Assembly (NCBI GenBank): GCA_029554925.1
Contig: JAKPUV010000255.1
Coordinates: 1-7,115, forward strand
Source of the DNA: Candidatus Hydrogenedentota bacterium
Lineage (GTDB): Bacteria > Hydrogenedentota > Hydrogenedentia > Hydrogenedentales > CAITNO01
Direction of reading: 5' to 3'
Length of the DNA stretch: 7,115 nucleotides
The translations under genes and the position numbers were made by a program. Shown in pieces: positions 4,237 through 7,115 of the stretch (its first letter is position 1; every line of letters starts with the position of its first letter). The notes beneath the pieces were generated by a model. It did no database searches. It had not been told where the DNA came from and was given only the letters and a program-made list of their open reading frames with translations.

Positions 4237-7115
4237 CTATTCCGCCCTCTTTTCCTCCTCCAGGAGCCGGGCGCTGAAGAGGTGGTACACCCACCCCGCC
4301 ACCACGAGGAGCATGCCGCAGGCCATCCAGGAGAGCACCCGCTGGTATTGGAGCAGGGTTGACGTGTCGAAGAGGATGACCTTCCCCATGGTGACGGCGA
4401 AGAGCGCCATTCCGCCCGCGCGCAGGGACACCTGGCGGAACTTCAGACCCAGCCAGATCAGCGCGAAGGCCTCCACCGCCCACGCGGCGGACACGAGGCT
4501 GATCCCCACGCGGCTGTCGAGGCTGGTGAGGGTGCCCGCCCAGCGGGGCATTTCCAGCGCCAGCGCGGCCGCCCCCAGAAACGCCGCCCCCAGCCCCAGC
4601 GCCAGGGTGACGGTCTTCCCCGCACTCCCGTAGTCCGCCCGCACCAGCAGGCAGAGCGCCGCGATGAGCCACGCCCAGGGAAGGAAGACGTCGTTGAGGA
4701 ACAGCATGCGCCCCAGGGGCAGGTAGGCCTTGCCCAATAGCATGCCAAGGGCCGCCAGCACGCCGATGGCCGCGGGCACCAGGGCCGCGCCGCGCCACAC
4801 AACGCCGCGGTCGCGCGCGCCGCGCGCGGCCAGCAGCGCCACGGCCGGCCAGATCACCAGCATGGACGCGTACAGGCGGGCGTTTTGCGCCCGGACCCCG
4901 GCCTGCGGCAGCACATGCCGCCAGAAGCCGTCCGCCTCAAAATGGAGCGCGAATCCGCACAGCATCAGGCAGGCAAAGGCCGCCGCGTTGCCGGCCTGGG
5001 CGTTGGACGCCGGGCCGCCGGTCTCCGCGCTGCGGCGCAGCAGCCGCGACGCCGCGCCCCAGCACGCCGCCGCCGCCGCCCAGCAGAGGAGGGGCAGGTT
5101 GGCCAGGGGCCGGAACGCGTCCGCGTGCAGGGGCAGGGCGGTGAACAGGCCGCCCACCGCCAGGGACAGCAGCAGCAGGCCCGCGACAGCACGGTGCACC
5201 CGGCGGGGCCACAGGCCCAGCACGGTGAGGGCCAGCCCCTCCGCCGCCCACGCGGCCCCCGTGAGCATCGCCCCGTCATGCTTCGTAAGCGCCTCCACAA
5301 CCCCCGCCCACCGGACAAACTCCAACCGCGTCGTCACGGCCAGCAGCACGACGGCGACGCATTCAAGCGCGGCGCCCAGCGCCGCCGTGTCCTCGTCCCT
5401 CAACAGCGGGCGTGCCGCCGTAAACAGCACCCCCATCAGCAGCAGGTATGGCAGGAACGACTCGTTCAGGAAGAGCGGCGTCAAGACCGCGTCCCACCGG
5501 TGAAAGCCCAGCAGCGCCGCCGCGAGCGCCACCACCACCGGCGCAAGTCCCACCCACCGCCAGGGGCCGCCCGAACAGTATCCCATCCAGGCGGTGGCGA
5601 GTGTCATTACGGACCACAGCGCGATCAGCGTCTCCACCTGGTGGCGCTGCCAGAGGGGCAGGTACGCCCAGTTAAGCTCCCACCACAGCGCGGACTCCAG
5701 ACTCAGGGCCGCACCAAGCAGGGCCAGCGCGCCCATGGTAAAGCCTCCCGCCGCCGCTCGGCTTTCGCCCGTCCAGTCGCGCACGGGTCTGAGACCGGCG
5801 AAAACCGCCGCCGCCGCCCAGGCCGCCGTCACCAGCATCCACGAGGCGAAGGGCGCGTTGAAGGCCAGCCGGAACGGCGCGTCGTGCATCGGCAGGCGGT
5901 AGAGCAGCCCGCACACCGCCAGCAGCAGCGCGAGCGCGCCGCCCGCCAGGGTCCAGAGGTTCTGGAAGCGCCCCGCGATGAAAACCAGCGCGAAGCCCTG
6001 GAGCGCCCACATGAGCGGGATGCCGTAGATCCGCATCTGCACCGGCACCGCCGCCAGCATCAGCAGGATCGCCACCACGAGCAGGCACTCCGCCATGGGC
6101 CGGTCCCCCCGCACGCGCACCGTCCACAGCAGGTACAGCGCCGCGGCGAACAGCGCCTGCGCCGCCAGCAGCCACCCCAGCACGCCGGGGTTCAGCGTGT
6201 GCAGGCTCATGTACAGCGCGTAGAACCCGTGCGCGGCGTTCGCCGCCACCAGCGTCATCTCCGGAACGCGCCCCGGCGCCCGCCGCACCAGCCCGAACAC
6301 GGTCGGCACGAGAAGGAAGAAAACGTAGAAGAGCATGGCGTACATCACCGCCGGCCGCTGGAACTCCGCCGAGAACGAGGAGAGGTGCCACATCTCGTAG
6401 AGCGCCGTCACACAGGTGAAGGCCGTCACGTTCACCCACCGCCACCGCCGCGCCAGCGAGGTGCCGAAGGCCACCAGCGACAGGACGAAAAGATACGAGA
6501 AGAAGGCGTCGGGCCGGTTCTCGCCCGTGGAGAGCAGCACCGGGCTGGCGTAGCCGCCCAGCAGCGCGATCAGCGCGAGCGCCTCCGCCCCGTTCCACAC
6601 GGAAAGCCCCACCGCCCCCAGGGTCACCAGCACCGCCAGCGGCAGCGCCGCGCCGGGCGACAGCAGACTGTACAGATGCACGGACGCGAAGACCGCCCCG
6701 TAGAGCCCCGCCAGTCCGCCGCCGGAAAGGCTGTAGAAAATCACGCTGTACCCCCGCCGGCGCCCGGCCTCCCCCAGGCCCACCGCCGCGAGGGACGCCG
6801 CCGCCGTCAACGCCAGACGCCCCGCCGGGCCGATCCACGCGTTGTCGAAGGCCATCTTGAGGAAGAAGGCCGACGCCACCAGCATCATCGCCACCCCCGC
6901 CCACACGATGCCCCGCATCCCCAGCATCATCTCCAGGCCGCGCCCCGTGATCTCCGGCGGCGTCGGCGGCGGCTCCGATGCCGCCGGACGCGCGGGTTCC
7001 GTCTGCTTCGCCGCAACGGGCGCGGGCGCCACGGTCTCGGGCACCCGGGCGCCCGACGCCGCAACGGGCGGCCGCTCCGGCGCGGGGCTTGCAACCCGCA
7101 CCGGCGCGGGCGCGG
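4237..7115 (-). CDS. DUF2339-family polytopic membrane protein (5' end beyond window)
   Basis: The frame is open from the right edge to a TAG at 4239-4237, giving at least 958 residues. Numbering here starts at the GTG at 7101, which is probably internal because the Pro/Ala-rich sequence continues upstream of it. Residues 1-52 are a Pro/Ala linker; in this family such a linker usually follows an N-terminal coiled coil, which would lie outside the window. Then comes the typical DUF2339 (PF10101) core: VASAFFLKMAFDNAWIGPAGR (75-95), RRRGYSVIFYSLSGGGLAGLYG (114-135), LGGYASPVLLSTGE (181-194), and the C-terminal signature GKVILFDTSTLLQYQRVLSW (906-925). Roughly 25 to 30 hydrophobic segments are visible, so it is an integral inner-membrane protein ending in a charged cytoplasmic-type tail (EEEKRAE). 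Three copies of a unit of about 255 residues are apparent (see findings). The family has no established biochemical role, and I see no catalytic motif. No same-strand gene overlaps it; pyk starts 315 nt downstream. Confidence 0.92.
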   Translation of the reverse strand, partial: APAPVRVASPAPERPPVAASGARVPETVAPAPVAAKQTEPARPAASEPPPTPPEITGRGLEMMLGMRGIVWAGVAMMLVASAFFLKMAFDNAWIGPAGRLALTAAASLAAVGLGEAGRRRGYSVIFYSLSGGGLAGLYGAVFASVHLYSLLSPGAALPLAVLVTLGAVGLSVWNGAEALALIALLGGYASPVLLSTGENRPDAFFSYLFVLSLVAFGTSLARRWRWVNVTAFTCVTALYEMWHLSSFSAEFQRPAVMYAMLFYVFFLLVPTVFGLVRRAPGRVPEMTLVAANAAHGFYALYMSLHTLNPGVLGWLLAAQALFAAALYLLWTVRVRGDRPMAECLLVVAILLMLAAVPVQMRIYGIPLMWALQGFALVFIAGRFQNLWTLAGGALALLLAVCGLLYRLPMHDAPFRLAFNAPFASWMLVTAAWAAAAVFAGLRPVRDWTGESRAAAGGFTMGALALLGAALSLESALWWELNWAYLPLWQRHQVETLIALWSVMTLATAWMGYCSGGPWRWVGLAPVVVALAAALLGFHRWDAVLTPLFLNESFLPYLLLMGVLFTAARPLLRDEDTAALGAALECVAVVLLAVTTRLEFVRWAGVVEALTKHDGAMLTGAAWAAEGLALTVLGLWPRRVHRAVAGLLLLSLAVGGLFTALPLHADAFRPLANLPLLCWAAAAACWGAASRLLRRSAETGGPASNAQAGNAAAFACLMLCGFALHFEADGFWRHVLPQAGVRAQNARLYASMLVIWPAVALLAARGARDRGVVWRGAALVPAAIGVLAALGMLLGKAYLPLGRMLFLNDVFLPWAWLIAALCLLVRADYGSAGKTVTLALGLGAAFLGAAALALEMPRWAGTLTSLDSRVGISLVSAAWAVEAFALIWLGLKFRQVSLRAGGMALFAVTMGKVILFDTSTLLQYQRVLSWMACGMLLVVAGWVYHLFSARLLEEEKRAE

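Noticed and set aside
4103..4633. Plus-strand frame from ATG 4103 running antisense into the DUF2339 gene
   Set aside because: The ATG is one base from AGGAGG, too close for normal initiation. The translation is Arg/Ser/Pro-rich and lies mostly antisense to a clear gene.

Overview
This is a GC-rich bacterial segment with strong G/C bias at third codon positions. Four substantial genes all lie on the minus strand, and one very short candidate gene lies on the plus strand. The two outer genes are cut by the window edges. From right to left, in the direction of minus-strand transcription, the order is: a large polytopic DUF2339-family membrane protein (5' end missing), pyruvate kinase, a secreted PhoPQ-activated (PqaA)-like alpha/beta hydrolase, and the N-terminal 290 codons of a YgiQ-family radical SAM protein (3' end missing).

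The organism cannot be named from this sequence. A cleavable signal peptide on a PqaA-like hydrolase, high GC, YgiQ, and a CACCGATRAA-type 10-nt intergenic repeat would fit an environmental Gram-negative lineage (planctomycete-, lentisphaere- or Hydrogenedentota-like). That is a low-confidence inference. Nothing indicates a plasmid, phage or genomic island.

Layout. Positions 1-870 hold ygiQ (partial). It starts 19 nt after the stop of the PqaA-like gene (890-2260), so the two are probably co-transcribed. Positions 2261-2496 are intergenic. They hold a perfect 30-bp inverted repeat built from 10-nt units (2354-2438) and a C-rich, G-poor stretch downstream of the pyruvate kinase stop (2437-2486, minus-strand RNA). 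Positions 2497-3921 are pyruvate kinase, with a C(UUCG)G-capped hairpin just upstream of its Shine-Dalgarno sequence. Positions 3922-4109 are a 188-bp divergent spacer between pyk and a 38-codon plus-strand candidate gene (4110-4226). That candidate has a perfect AGGAGG site and encodes a hydrophobic micro-protein. It converges on the DUF2339 gene, with only 10 nt between the two stops. Positions 4237-7115 are the DUF2339 gene, whose protein contains at least two, probably three, copies of a unit of about 255 residues.

The genes do not form an obvious pathway: pyk is central glycolysis and the rest are membrane, secreted or RNA-modification-type functions. I found no convincing undescribed multi-gene system. 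The items most worth a second look are the micro-protein, the 10-nt-unit inverted repeat, the internal repeats of the DUF2339 protein, and the pyk leader hairpin.
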